Source of the DNA: SB25 sp050180705
GTDB lineage: Bacteria > Bacteroidota > Bacteroidia > Bacteroidales > Tenuifilaceae
Length of the DNA: 64,000 nucleotides
Assembly: GCA_050180705.1 (NCBI GenBank)
Contig: JBFXDX010000017.1
Span: forward strand, 31,372 to 95,371
Direction: 5' to 3'
Shown here: piece by piece, positions 1-8,449 of the stretch
Position numbering within the stretch: the stretch's first letter is position 1
Layout of the letters: every line of letters starts with the position of its first letter
Notes under the pieces: generated by a model
The model's input: only the letters and a program-made list of their open reading frames with translations
Told to the model about the DNA's origin: nothing
Database searches by the model: none
Translations under genes and position numbers: made by a program

Positions 1-675
1 ATTCTTGAGATTCTTCTCGGGCATACCAACATACAGCATACCTTTCACCTCTCCATTAATTTTGATAGGCTCGTAGGATGTTAAATACCAATCGTTCACA
101 ACCCATGCCCGGCCAGTGTAAGGTTGTCCTTTATCTATTGCCTGTGCAACTGGACTGTCCGATGGAATATAGGTGCCAACAGCACGGCTACCATCGGTGT
201 TTTTAACATTAGTCGAAATCCGAAGGTACCCCTGTGGAATTTTCTGAAAAATAGTTGTTGTTTCAACGTTCATTCCATGTATCGCATCAACAATTTCAGT
301 GCTATTTTGCAGCATCTTACCATCAAGGAACCATTTCTTTACCGATACGGTTGCCATCGATCCGCTATTTTGATCCTTGGCATTGAAATCAATCAGCTCG
401 TTGCCCGATTCTTTCAATTCACCTTGTCGCAAGAAATAATTTCTAGCCAGATTCATCGAGAGGTTTATTTTATCCCGATTACCCTGAAGCTCTACAGCAA
501 TTATCTCTGTTAAATCAGAGACTTGCTCTACCATTCGGTCATCCGTGGTTTGCTTAACTTGCTTCTGAATCATATTATTTGCAATAACTCCAAAGATTGC
601 AAATGCAAGCACCACAAATCCTCCCATTATTGCATTTAGGCGGATTCCAATTTTAATATTATTTATCCATTTCAT
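1..675 (-). CDS. Methyl-accepting chemotaxis protein, N-terminal part (cut by window edge)
   Basis: The frame is open from the ATG at 675 to the window edge, giving the first 225 residues. Visible are a short cytoplasmic tail (MKWINNIKIGIRLN), a hydrophobic segment at about residues 13-34, and a periplasmic sensor region ending in GEVKGMLYVGMPEKNL. That ending is typical of Cache_3/Cache_2-type sensor domains of chemoreceptors. HAMP and signalling domains would lie beyond the window, so receptor function is inferred. It runs leftward from its own promoter (about 756-763), which carries paired palindromes also found before the receiver/chemoreceptor operon at 3247. The Cache fold suggests sensing of a small extracellular ligand; the ligand cannot be told. 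Confidence 0.8.
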   Translation of the reverse strand, partial: MKWINNIKIGIRLNAIMGGFVVLAFAIFGVIANNMIQKQVKQTTDDRMVEQVSDLTEIIAVELQGNRDKINLSMNLARNYFLRQGELKESGNELIDFNAKDQNSGSMATVSVKKWFLDGKMLQNSTEIVDAIHGMNVETTTIFQKIPQGYLRISTNVKNTDGSRAVGTYIPSDSPVAQAIDKGQPYTGRAWVVNDWYLTSYEPIKINGEVKGMLYVGMPEKNLKN

Positions 676-755
676 AGTGCAATCTGTTTTTGTGTTTATT
701 TATAGTATATGGTTGTATGTGTAATGTAACTTCGCTAATTCAGAATCTCATGTTA

Positions 756-868
756 CAAATTTAAGGGTAGGCCTGCTGTTGTTTTAGGGGTTTAATACTA
801 TAAAATGCTGTATAAATCCCCCAATTTTATATACTTGTAAATACTATCTGTGTATGGGTATTTATACC
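756..868 (-). promoter_or_regulatory. Promoter of the Cache chemoreceptor with two palindromes
   Basis: Read leftward, 763-756 is TAAATTTG, a match to the Bacteroidota -7 element TAnnTTTG. No TTG -33 box is visible at the usual distance. Instead an imperfect palindrome spans 787-821 (GGGGTTTAATA ... TATAAATCCCC), and a second, GGTATTTATACC, spans 857-868. The same pair with nearly the same spacing occurs at 3301-3384. Activator binding is inferred. Confidence 0.55.
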
Positions 869-900
869 TATTTTTTATAGCAAGTCAATTGTGTTGTTAG

Positions 901-940
901 CAAAAAAAACAGAACTGTTACATTTGCAACAATCCTGTTT
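901..940 (-). terminator. Rho-independent terminator after the chemoreceptor operon
   Basis: On the minus strand a 13-bp stem (AAACAG at 940-935 pairing with CTGTTT at 912-907, inner pairs include two G-U) closes an 8-nt loop and runs into a tract of T residues at 909-902. It lies 22 bases past the stop of the chemoreceptor gene at 962. Confidence 0.7.
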
Positions 941-961
941 CTTATAAGGTTTACGATATTT

Positions 962-2836
962 CTAGAAACTCTCGAAAGCAGAATCGTCTCTATCCATTTT
1001 TAGGTTAACTCCACTTTTATCTTCGTGCGTTTTTGATTTGGTGGTCAATGGTTTTGCCACAGTCGATTTCTTTGCTTTCGACGTTTCTGATGCGTTCCAT
1101 GTAGATGCTGATTTATGATCTACTTTAAAGAACCCGATAACTTGTCGTAATTGTTCCGATTGACTGCTCAATTCTTCAGAGCTAGAGGCCATCTCCTCAC
1201 TTGCAGCAGCGTTCTGCTGAATTACCTGCGATAGTTGCTGAATTGCATTGTTAATTTGCTCTGCACCGCCATTCTGTTCCAGACTTGCTGCGGCAATTTC
1301 CTGAACCAGCTTTGTGGTTTTTTCTATGTCCGGAACAATTTCTAGCATTTGGGCTCCTGCACTTTCTGCCAATTCGTGGCTACTTTGAGCTAGAGTAACA
1401 ATTTCGTCGGCTGCAATTTTACTTCTTTCTGCTAATTTTCTAACCTCAGCGGCAACAACAGCAAAGCCTCTTCCGTGTTCGCCGGCTCTTGCTGCTTCTA
1501 CCGCAGCATTCAGGGCAAGTATGTTTGTTTGGAAAGCAATATCGTTGATAATTTTAATCTTATCGGCAATAATTCTATTGGCATCTACAGATCTTTTCGC
1601 TTTTTCGGAAACTTCTGTCATTCCTTTTTGTGCCTGCAACGATATTTTCTCGGTTTGCTGAGAGTTATCGGAGTTCTGCTGTATATTAGAAACCATTTCT
1701 TCCATTGAGCTGGAAACTTCCTCGGCCGAAGAAGCCTGTTCGTTGGAGCCCTGCGATAGTTGCTGTGATGTTGCGCTTAGCTGTTCTGCTGCTTTGGCAA
1801 TGTTATCTGTGCCAATTATTACAGATGAGGTTATCTCTCTAAGCTGGAGAACCATTTTATTTAGTAATGTAGAGAGTGTTCCAAGTTCATCTTTTCTGTC
1901 GAGCAGATCACTCTCAATCGAAATTGTAAGATCTCCATTGGCAACTCTTTCTAGTACAACTGCCGAATTGTCTACAACCTTTGTAATCGATTTGGCGGTC
2001 AATGCCGAAAGTATAATACCTATAGCTATTGCCAAAACTATAAGCACAATACTATACATTATAGCTCTTTGAAATTCTTCATTCTGTAGAGTTTCCATTG
2101 CAGTAACTAATTCTTCGGCTGCAGCCTTGGCATTTTGTCCAACAACTACCTGTTGGTCTTCAACCCTTTTCATCTCTAATAGTTCTGCCACATATTCATC
2201 CATTGCACCTTCGTAGTTATTTAGGCTGCTATTTAATACACCGGGATAGTCCTTTATCAACGAGCTCTTAGCGGCAGAGAACTTTTCGCGCCATTTCTCG
2301 AAATCCTCATTTTTAGACGAGCGTATTGCGATATTTGCAGATATCCGGCTTTCTAAAAAGCTTATAAACGATTTACTTTGAGTGTTAATTCCAGCGCTTT
2401 GTGCTGCTTTCATGGCTCCTGCACCAGCCTCGTCCAATTTTTTTATGGCATCAATCTTTTTATTGGTAATAACAACAACATTATCAACCCCCGATTTGTA
2501 GCCATTAATATTTTCAATGACCTTATTGATAAGGTTGATATTCTTTTCCTGTTTAAATCGGCTCTTTAAATCCTCGGCATCCTTAATTATCTTATCAAGG
2601 AATTTGTACCCTTCCTGAACGCTCGATTCTGTGTATTTATCGATATATACACGAACATTGAGTCGAACATAAACCAGATCGGATAGAATAGTTCCGATTT
2701 CGTTTCGTTTTTGGGCTCTATCTTTTAATTGTTTAAAGCTAGTATAGCCCGATAATCCTACAAAGATTGTGAGAATTAGTACTGCACCAAACCCGATGAA
2801 GAGTTTCTTGGCAATTTTTAAATCTTTCCATTTCAT
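962..2836 (-). CDS. Methyl-accepting chemotaxis protein (four-helix sensor, HAMP, MCP signal)
   Basis: A 624-residue transmembrane chemoreceptor. TM1 is at about residues 10-30, an all-helical periplasmic region of about 220 residues follows (four-helix-bundle type), TM2 is at about 258-282 (YSIVLIVLAIAIGIILS), then HAMP and a long coiled-coil signalling domain. The signalling tip matches the family hallmark (NILALNAAVEAARAGEHGRG), so coupling to CheA/CheW is expected. The C-terminal tail of about 55 residues is Lys/Ser/Thr-rich and ends ESF, without a recognisable CheR-tethering pentapeptide. It follows the single-domain receiver gene by 15 bp in the same direction, so the two are probably cotranscribed. 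Ligand unknown. Confidence 0.93.
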   Translation of the reverse strand: MKWKDLKIAKKLFIGFGAVLILTIFVGLSGYTSFKQLKDRAQKRNEIGTILSDLVYVRLNVRVYIDKYTESSVQEGYKFLDKIIKDAEDLKSRFKQEKNINLINKVIENINGYKSGVDNVVVITNKKIDAIKKLDEAGAGAMKAAQSAGINTQSKSFISFLESRISANIAIRSSKNEDFEKWREKFSAAKSSLIKDYPGVLNSSLNNYEGAMDEYVAELLEMKRVEDQQVVVGQNAKAAAEELVTAMETLQNEEFQRAIMYSIVLIVLAIAIGIILSALTAKSITKVVDNSAVVLERVANGDLTISIESDLLDRKDELGTLSTLLNKMVLQLREITSSVIIGTDNIAKAAEQLSATSQQLSQGSNEQASSAEEVSSSMEEMVSNIQQNSDNSQQTEKISLQAQKGMTEVSEKAKRSVDANRIIADKIKIINDIAFQTNILALNAAVEAARAGEHGRGFAVVAAEVRKLAERSKIAADEIVTLAQSSHELAESAGAQMLEIVPDIEKTTKLVQEIAAASLEQNGGAEQINNAIQQLSQVIQQNAAASEEMASSSEELSSQSEQLRQVIGFFKVDHKSASTWNASETSKAKKSTVAKPLTTKSKTHEDKSGVNLKMDRDDSAFESF

Positions 2837-2851
2837 AGCCGTAAGTTTAAG

Positions 2852-3247
2852 TTATAGTTTACCATAATAATGTTTATTGCTTGCGACAGCGCGAATTGCC
2901 TTTTCGAGATGCATAAAAACATCCTCCTTTTTTATGTATCCCATGGCTCCAGCCTCAATCATTGCTTTAAGATTTTCCATATCGTTATGCATCGATACGG
3001 CAATGATTTTTAGGTAAGGATAGTAGTTCTTGGCAATTTGGTGTGTTGCTGTAATGCCATCCATATCGGGCATTTTTATATCAACTAGGGCAACATCAAT
3101 TGAAGTATTCTGTGAAAGCTCAACAAATTCCTTTCCGCTTTGAGCTTCACCAACTATTATAAAGTCTGTGATTTGCTCTAGAAAGAACCGAATAGCTTTT
3201 CTAAAATCTTCACTATCATCAACTATTGCAATTCTTATGGGTGTCAT
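2852..3247 (-). CDS. Single-domain response regulator (receiver only)
   Basis: A 131-residue receiver domain with no output domain. The acidic pocket is visible (IAIVDDSED), the phosphoacceptor is Asp56 in ALVDIKMPDMDG, and the conserved Lys is in MGYIKKED near residue 107. The sequence resembles receivers of LuxR/NarL-family regulators more than CheY, so it may be a stand-alone phosphate sink or a partner of the kinase encoded divergently at 3493. It is the first gene of an operon with the chemoreceptor at 962-2836. Its promoter (-7 at 3277-3270) carries the same paired palindromes as the promoter at 756-868. Confidence 0.88.
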   Translation of the reverse strand: MTPIRIAIVDDSEDFRKAIRFFLEQITDFIIVGEAQSGKEFVELSQNTSIDVALVDIKMPDMDGITATHQIAKNYYPYLKIIAVSMHNDMENLKAMIEAGAMGYIKKEDVFMHLEKAIRAVASNKHYYGKL

Positions 3248-3269
3248 AGGTTGTACTTTTTACTATTTA

Positions 3270-3384
3270 CAAAAGTACCTCGAGATGTATGCCTGTTTTA
3301 GGGTTTAAATACTATTAATTAAATAGTTTATACCCATTTTCATCTACCGAAAAATACTAGGTAAGAATTGGGTATTTATACCCA
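3270..3384 (-). promoter_or_regulatory. Promoter of receiver/chemoreceptor operon with two palindromes
   Basis: Read leftward, 3277-3270 is TACTTTTG, an exact TAnnTTTG -7 element. A long imperfect palindrome at 3301-3335 (GGGTTTAAATACTAT ... ATAGTTTATACCC) starts 24 bp upstream of it, and a near-perfect one, TGGGTATTTATACCCA, is at 3369-3384. Position and spacing match the promoter at 756-868 to within 1 bp. The sites also lie upstream of the divergent kinase promoter at 3419-3448. Confidence 0.6.
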
Positions 3385-3418
3385 TCTGAAATCGCATTTG
3401 ATTACAACTACGGATTAA

Positions 3419-3448
3419 TTGATTAAGTAATTTATTCTCTTATTTTAG
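3419..3448 (+). promoter_or_regulatory. Promoter of PAS kinase/LuxR regulator operon
   Basis: TTG at 3419-3421, a 19-bp spacer and TATTTTAG at 3441-3448 fit the Bacteroidota -33/-7 arrangement with one mismatch in TAnnTTTG. The kinase ATG is 45 bp downstream. Confidence 0.5.
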
Positions 3449-3492
3449 TAGAACTTCTATAAAAATTCTTAAATTGAGCAGTAAATATTGAA

Positions 3493-5610
3493 ATGAAGAT
3501 GGATGAGAATAGCACAAATAGTTCTGCTCGGCCGAATTATTATTTCAATAATGATTTGCAGAAAGAGGTTGAAGCTCAAAAAATCATATTTCAGCATGCG
3601 GCCATTGCTATTCTAATTTTGAAGGATAATAAAATTATTGATTGTAATACTAAGGCCGAAGAGTTGCTTGGTTATAGCTGGGATATGCTAACAAATCATT
3701 CCCTTCTGGATTTTTCGCCCGAATATCAGCCCAATGGCATTCTTTCATCTGTTAAATCCAAATATATACTAGACCAGGCAAAGCCATTTGGCGAGCCTTT
3801 TGTTTTTGAGTGGGTGTACAGACGTTCCAACGGAACCCAATTTATTGCCAGCATAAGTATTAATTCATTTTACATGTTCGAAGAAAGGTTCATCATCCTT
3901 TTTCTCAACGATATTTCGGACTATAAAAAGACTATTGCAGAATTAAATATTTATAAAAGCGATTTGGAGAGTTTGGTGGGAGAGCGAAATACAACCCTGG
4001 TGGATTTAAATCAGAAATTATCATTAACGGTAGAGGAGTTAAATGCCACCAATGCCGAATTAACTCTGGCCAATAACGAGTTGAATAAAACGCTAAACGA
4101 TCTTCATCGCGAGGTTAACATAAGAAAGGAGCTACATGAACTTTTAATTTCTAATCAGGAAAAGTTTAAGAGTTTTATCGATCAGTCTTCCGAGGGTATT
4201 TCTATTATAGATACAAACTCAAATATTGTTGAATGGAATAAATCGCTTACACAAATAACCGAAATAGTTGCATCCGATGCAATCAATAGAAAGATATATG
4301 ATTTAGATTATCAATGTTTGGCGCCTAGCAAAAAAACGGACTTAAAGTATCAAAAGATAAAACTAAAAACCGAGGAGTTTATTAATAACATTGATAAGAA
4401 TAATGTTATTAGCATGGAGGGCGAGATTTATACTGCTAGCGGTGTTATTAAGTATATTTCCACATCCTTGTTTCCAATTCGTTTATCAAAGTCCTATCTA
4501 ATAGGGCGTATTACAAGAGATATCACTCGATTAAAGAATACAGAAACGGAATTGAGGGAATATCAGGAGAATCTTGAGAGAATTGTTAACGAGAAAACTC
4601 GTGAAATCAGTAAATTATCAGGTCGGTATATTGAGATTTTTAACAATACATCCGATGGAATTGCCATAGTTTCGAAGGATTATATTCTTTTAGAGGCAAA
4701 TCCTGCATTGCAGGAAATGATGGCTATGGATGATGAGGAATTATACAAAGGCGATATTTTTGAAAGTATTCCAGAAGCATTCCATTCTATCGTGAATAAA
4801 TTAATGTCCACACTGTTTCAGGGCGGAAATTTTAACAATATCGAGATAGAACTTATTAATTCGAAAGGAGAGCATATTCCTGTAGAGTTAAGTGCTAACA
4901 TTATTGAATATGAGGACGAGAGGGCAATACTTACGATTGCCCGAGATATAAGAGAACGGCGCGAAATGGAGAAGCTTATTTTGCGCACTACTATTGAAAC
5001 CGAGGAACGAGAGCGAAGTCGATTGGCTGCCGATTTACATGATGATATTGGGCCTCTTTTAGCAAGTTTAAAGATGTACGTATCAGTTCTTCAGCAACGA
5101 TTGGAGAATACGTCATATTCTAATGTTATTGAGGTAATTCAGAATCTTATAAAGAATTCTATAGAGAATGTTCGAACAATATCTAACAACATTAGCCCTC
5201 ATCTTATCGAGCGATTTGGCCTAATTTCAGCTATTTATGCCGAAATAGAGAACCTGAAAATGTTGGTTCCAATTATTTTTGACACAAACTCAGTCGGATT
5301 GAAGTTTGACAAACAAGTCGAGATCATTATTTATAGAATTATTAAGGAGTTGCTGAATAATACGCTTAAGTATGCCAATGCAACTCAGATTAATCTTACC
5401 ATAAACTTCAAAAATTCAAAACTATATATCGAATACTCCGATAATGGAATAGGTTTCGACAACAACTCCTTAACAATTGAAACAAACTCTGGGCATGGCT
5501 TAACCAATATTGATAATAGAGTACGTAGTATTAATGGGAATTACTCTATAAAAACATCGGAAGGGAAAGGTTTTTTGTTTAAATTAGAGACTCCAATTAA
5601 CCAACGGTAG
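3493..5610 (+). CDS. Soluble PAS-domain sensor histidine kinase, NarX/HisKA_3 type
   Basis: A 705-residue kinase without membrane segments. A PAS domain (about 30-140), a coiled coil (about 145-205) and two further PAS domains (about 215-345 and 375-495) precede the dimerisation domain. That domain carries RSRLAADLHDDIGPLLASL with phosphoacceptor His516, the HisKA_3 form used by kinases paired with LuxR-type regulators. The ATPase domain follows, with the N box in ELLNNTLKYANA and a G box in DNGIGFD and GHGLTNI. The partner regulator starts 2 bp after the stop codon. Three PAS domains and no membrane segment suggest an intracellular signal such as redox state or a small molecule; none is identifiable. 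Divergent from the chemoreceptor operon, which it may control. Confidence 0.92.
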   Translation: MKMDENSTNSSARPNYYFNNDLQKEVEAQKIIFQHAAIAILILKDNKIIDCNTKAEELLGYSWDMLTNHSLLDFSPEYQPNGILSSVKSKYILDQAKPFGEPFVFEWVYRRSNGTQFIASISINSFYMFEERFIILFLNDISDYKKTIAELNIYKSDLESLVGERNTTLVDLNQKLSLTVEELNATNAELTLANNELNKTLNDLHREVNIRKELHELLISNQEKFKSFIDQSSEGISIIDTNSNIVEWNKSLTQITEIVASDAINRKIYDLDYQCLAPSKKTDLKYQKIKLKTEEFINNIDKNNVISMEGEIYTASGVIKYISTSLFPIRLSKSYLIGRITRDITRLKNTETELREYQENLERIVNEKTREISKLSGRYIEIFNNTSDGIAIVSKDYILLEANPALQEMMAMDDEELYKGDIFESIPEAFHSIVNKLMSTLFQGGNFNNIEIELINSKGEHIPVELSANIIEYEDERAILTIARDIRERREMEKLILRTTIETEERERSRLAADLHDDIGPLLASLKMYVSVLQQRLENTSYSNVIEVIQNLIKNSIENVRTISNNISPHLIERFGLISAIYAEIENLKMLVPIIFDTNSVGLKFDKQVEIIIYRIIKELLNNTLKYANATQINLTINFKNSKLYIEYSDNGIGFDNNSLTIETNSGHGLTNIDNRVRSINGNYSIKTSEGKGFLFKLETPINQR

Positions 5611-5612
5611 CT

Positions 5613-6242
5613 ATGGACGTTAAAAAGGCAATTATTGTTGATGATCATAAGATCTTTAGGGAAAGCTTAGCATTTATGCTTAGCAGCCAAGCGAATGTTG
5701 AAGTAATGGCTCAGGCAAATAATGGCAAAGAGTTCATCGATTTGCTTAAAGTTAGTAAGCCCGATATTGTTCTTTTGGATATTGAAATGCCAGTTATGGA
5801 TGGGGTTGAGGCTACACGACAGGCAATACAGATACATCCAGATATAAAAATACTCATTTTATCGATGCATAATGATGAGGAATTCTATAGTTCAATGATT
5901 GACCTTGGCGTAAAAGGATTTATACTTAAAGAGTCTGATTCTTCGGAGGTGAAAAAGGCAATTGACGAGATTCTTGATGGAAACCTATATTTTTCACAGG
6001 ATTTATTGCTTAACATGCTAAAGAAACGTAAGGACACGAAGCAAATAGAGCTAACTCAACGGGAAAACGAGGTATTAGCCTTAATTGCAAAAGGCCTTTC
6101 GAATGCAGAGATTGCCGATAAACTTTTTATTAGTGCAAGAACCGTTGAAAAGCACAGAGCCGAATTATTACTAAAAACTGAATCGAAAAACTCGATATCG
6201 CTGGTAGTTTATGCAATTAAAAATGGGTTGGTTTCTATTTAG
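5613..6242 (+). CDS. LuxR/NarL-family response regulator
   Basis: A 209-residue DNA-binding regulator: receiver (about 4-120) with Asp56 as phosphoacceptor in VLLDIEMPVMDG and the conserved Lys106, then a LuxR-type helix-turn-helix (about 146-205, LTQRENEVLALIAKGLSNAE). The start lies 2 bp after the kinase stop, so the pair is cotranscribed and almost certainly cognate. Likely targets are the shared palindromes before 675 and 3247, because LuxR-type dimers bind short inverted repeats and the sites flank this operon. That target assignment is inference. Confidence 0.92.
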   Translation: MDVKKAIIVDDHKIFRESLAFMLSSQANVEVMAQANNGKEFIDLLKVSKPDIVLLDIEMPVMDGVEATRQAIQIHPDIKILILSMHNDEEFYSSMIDLGVKGFILKESDSSEVKKAIDEILDGNLYFSQDLLLNMLKKRKDTKQIELTQRENEVLALIAKGLSNAEIADKLFISARTVEKHRAELLLKTESKNSISLVVYAIKNGLVSI

Positions 6243-6259
6243 TTAAGCTCAACCCATTT
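6221..6259. terminator. Possible bidirectional hairpin between convergent genes
   Basis: AAATGGGTTG (6221-6230) and CAACCCATTT (6250-6259) are perfect inverted copies around the stop codon of the regulator gene. The 19-nt loop is long and the following T content is modest, so terminator function is uncertain. Confidence 0.35.
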
Positions 6260-6288
6260 CATATATTTAAGGATCTATTGGCTCCGTA

Positions 6289-6687
6289 TTACTTCATCAT
6301 GCTTGCAGTTATGAAATCGAGGTAAGCGTTTGAATGAGCACCATATTTTTCAATTTTTCTGTCGGAAATTTTGTAGGTGCATTTCTCACCCTCTTTGCTT
6401 GAGAATATAACATTGTGTTTTTCATCTCCTTCTTCTTGCATAATAACAGATGCTAAATTCTCTGTTCCTACAACCGAAAGTGATGCATGGCAGATAGGAC
6501 AATAGAACTCAAACTCTTCTCCGGGTTGAATTTTGTAGGATGGGTGCATTTCGTAGGTGTAATCACCTAGAGTTGGGCTTAGAAGAAGCAGACCACCTAC
6601 ATGTTTCTTATTCCGAATATTAAAAATGATTGATTCGCCCACGCTCAGATACCCTAAGCACTTTGGACATAAGAAATCGGTTTTCAT
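6289..6687 (-). CDS. Conserved hypothetical protein with two CxxC knuckles
   Basis: A 132-residue soluble protein. CPKCLG near the N-terminus and CPICH near residue 65 form a likely zinc ribbon, and the rest has no recognised fold. The start is well supported: a strong Shine-Dalgarno AAGGAGGA (minus strand, 6700-6693) sits 5 bases before the ATG, unusual for this window. It is monocistronic, convergent with the response regulator and divergent from nhaD. Function is unknown. Confidence 0.75.
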   Translation of the reverse strand: MKTDFLCPKCLGYLSVGESIIFNIRNKKHVGGLLLLSPTLGDYTYEMHPSYKIQPGEEFEFYCPICHASLSVVGTENLASVIMQEEGDEKHNVIFSSKEGEKCTYKISDRKIEKYGAHSNAYLDFITASMMK

Positions 6688-6935
6688 GACGTTCCTCCTT
6701 AGTTTAATGGGTCTATATAGTTATTCGATAAAATATAAAATTTGTTGCTTTTTGAATGAGGAAATTATACCGTTTAAATCAGGAGTGAAGTATCTGCGAT
6801 TGTCGTTTATTTCACTGATTTTTAGATTTTACAAATAAATACTGTTTTTATAACATAAAAATATAGATATGGCAATTTTTCGATATGTGTAATTAATGAG
6901 TTTCTTTGTGCAAAACTTAAAAAAGTGTAGATATT

Positions 6936-8351
6936 ATGTTTTCGTTAATGGTAGTTGTTTTTATTATTGGTTATGCAGCAATTGCACTTGAGCATAACAT
7001 TAATGTGAATAAAACAGCATCGGCATTGTTCTTGGGTGTAATCCTTTGGGTGATGTTTATGCTCGATGCTGGAAATATTCTTAGTGCAGATATTGGCGGG
7101 CGATTTAGCAGTTTCTTACAGGCAAATCCCGAAGTTGCAAAACTTCCGCAATGGGAGCAATACGTTAATTACATTTCCGAGAATCAGATTATAACCTTTC
7201 TGGGAGAAATATCGGAGATACTTTTCTTTTTGATGGGAGCCATGACAATTGTCGAAATTGTTGATCAGCACGGTGGATTTAAGATTATAACTAATAGAAT
7301 AAAGACTAGGAATAAGGTAAAACTTCTTTGGATTATTTCAATCATTACTTTCTTTTTATCAGCGGCACTCGACAATTTAACGACTTCTATCGTAATGGTA
7401 GCATTATTACGTAAGCTAATCGAGAAACGACATGATCGATGGTTGTATGCTGGGGTAGTAATTCTTGCTGCAAATTCGGGCGGTGCTTGGTCGCCTATTG
7501 GCGATGTTACTACCATAATGCTATGGATAAATGGAAATATAACTGCTGCAAGTATCATAACAAAACTGTTTGTTCCAAGTTTGGTAAGTATAGTAGTTCC
7601 CTTAATTGTATTATCATTCACACTCAAAGGAGAGTTTTCTGTTCCTATGCACGATGAAACTTCAAATATCCATTCTGCATCAGTTACAACCCGAAGAGAA
7701 CGACATCTAATTTTTATTTTTGGAATAGGAGCTTTATTGTTTACTCCAGTTTTCAAAGTTCTAACTCATTTACCTCCATTTTTAGGAATGCTTTTAGGTT
7801 TGTCAGTTCTTTGGATTTTTACAGAGATAATGTATCATCGCAAACAGAATATCGATGAAAAGGAAAAGAAGACTGTTGCAAGAGTGCTTAAGAATGTAGA
7901 TGTTCCTACTATTCTATTTTTCCTAGGAATATTAATTGCCGTTGATGCGCTACAGTCTGCAGGACATTTGGCTCTTGTGTCACAATGGCTCGATGAGTCA
8001 TTCTCGAATGTTTATGTTCCAAATATCTTAATAGGTATGCTGTCGGCAATTGTCGATAATGTACCATTAGTTGCAGGTGCAATGGGAATGCATGCAACTG
8101 TATCTCCCGAAATGTTAGCAACTGCCACAAATTCTGGTTTGTTAGGTAATTATGTTGTTGATGGTACTTTTTGGGAATTATTAGCATACTGTGCAGGTAC
8201 AGGAGGAAGTATTCTAATAATTGGTTCAGCAGCAGGTGTTGCTGTAATGGGATTGGAGAAGATAGAGTTTATGTGGTATATGAAGAAGGTAAGTTTATTG
8301 GCACTTTTAGGATATTTTGCAGGTGTACTTACGTATTTTTTGATGGCTTAA
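6936..8351 (+). CDS. nhaD: Na+/H+ antiporter, NhaD family
   Basis: A 471-residue integral membrane protein of the ion-transporter (IT) superfamily with about 11-13 hydrophobic segments. The start MFSLMVVVFIIGYAAIALEH and the conserved internal stretches (FLGEISEILFFLMGAMTIVE, SAALDNLTTSIVM, AIVDNVPLVAGAMGM, GTGGSILIIGSAAGVA) are characteristic of NhaD. It would exchange cytoplasmic sodium for protons across the inner membrane, contributing to pH and sodium homeostasis. The gene is monocistronic and followed by a strong terminator at 8375-8405. No obvious TAnnTTTG element was found directly upstream. Confidence 0.93.
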   Translation: MFSLMVVVFIIGYAAIALEHNINVNKTASALFLGVILWVMFMLDAGNILSADIGGRFSSFLQANPEVAKLPQWEQYVNYISENQIITFLGEISEILFFLMGAMTIVEIVDQHGGFKIITNRIKTRNKVKLLWIISIITFFLSAALDNLTTSIVMVALLRKLIEKRHDRWLYAGVVILAANSGGAWSPIGDVTTIMLWINGNITAASIITKLFVPSLVSIVVPLIVLSFTLKGEFSVPMHDETSNIHSASVTTRRERHLIFIFGIGALLFTPVFKVLTHLPPFLGMLLGLSVLWIFTEIMYHRKQNIDEKEKKTVARVLKNVDVPTILFFLGILIAVDALQSAGHLALVSQWLDESFSNVYVPNILIGMLSAIVDNVPLVAGAMGMHATVSPEMLATATNSGLLGNYVVDGTFWELLAYCAGTGGSILIIGSAAGVAVMGLEKIEFMWYMKKVSLLALLGYFAGVLTYFLMA

Positions 8352-8374
8352 CTATTTTGACATTAAAAACACAG

Positions 8375-8405
8375 GCCCTTAGGAAAATTTTCCTAGGGGC
8401 TTTGT
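8375..8405 (+). terminator. Rho-independent terminator of nhaD
   Basis: The stretch 8375-8400 is an almost perfect palindrome (GCCCTTAGGAAAA / TTTTCCTAGGGGC) followed by TTTGTTTT. Confidence 0.85.
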
Positions 8406-8449
8406 TTTGCAAGTTGTTAAAAAATATCTAACGTTGCTTTTTTTATGCT

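Noticed and set aside
1743..2072. 109-codon frame opposite the chemoreceptor gene
   Set aside because: Antisense shadow of the HAMP/TM region with no promoter or ribosome-binding site.
7265..7756. 163-codon open frame opposite nhaD
   Set aside because: It is antisense to conserved membrane segments of NhaD, has no upstream signals and matches no family.
8171..8431. 86-codon frame at the end of nhaD
   Set aside because: It overlaps nhaD in another frame and covers the terminator hairpin.
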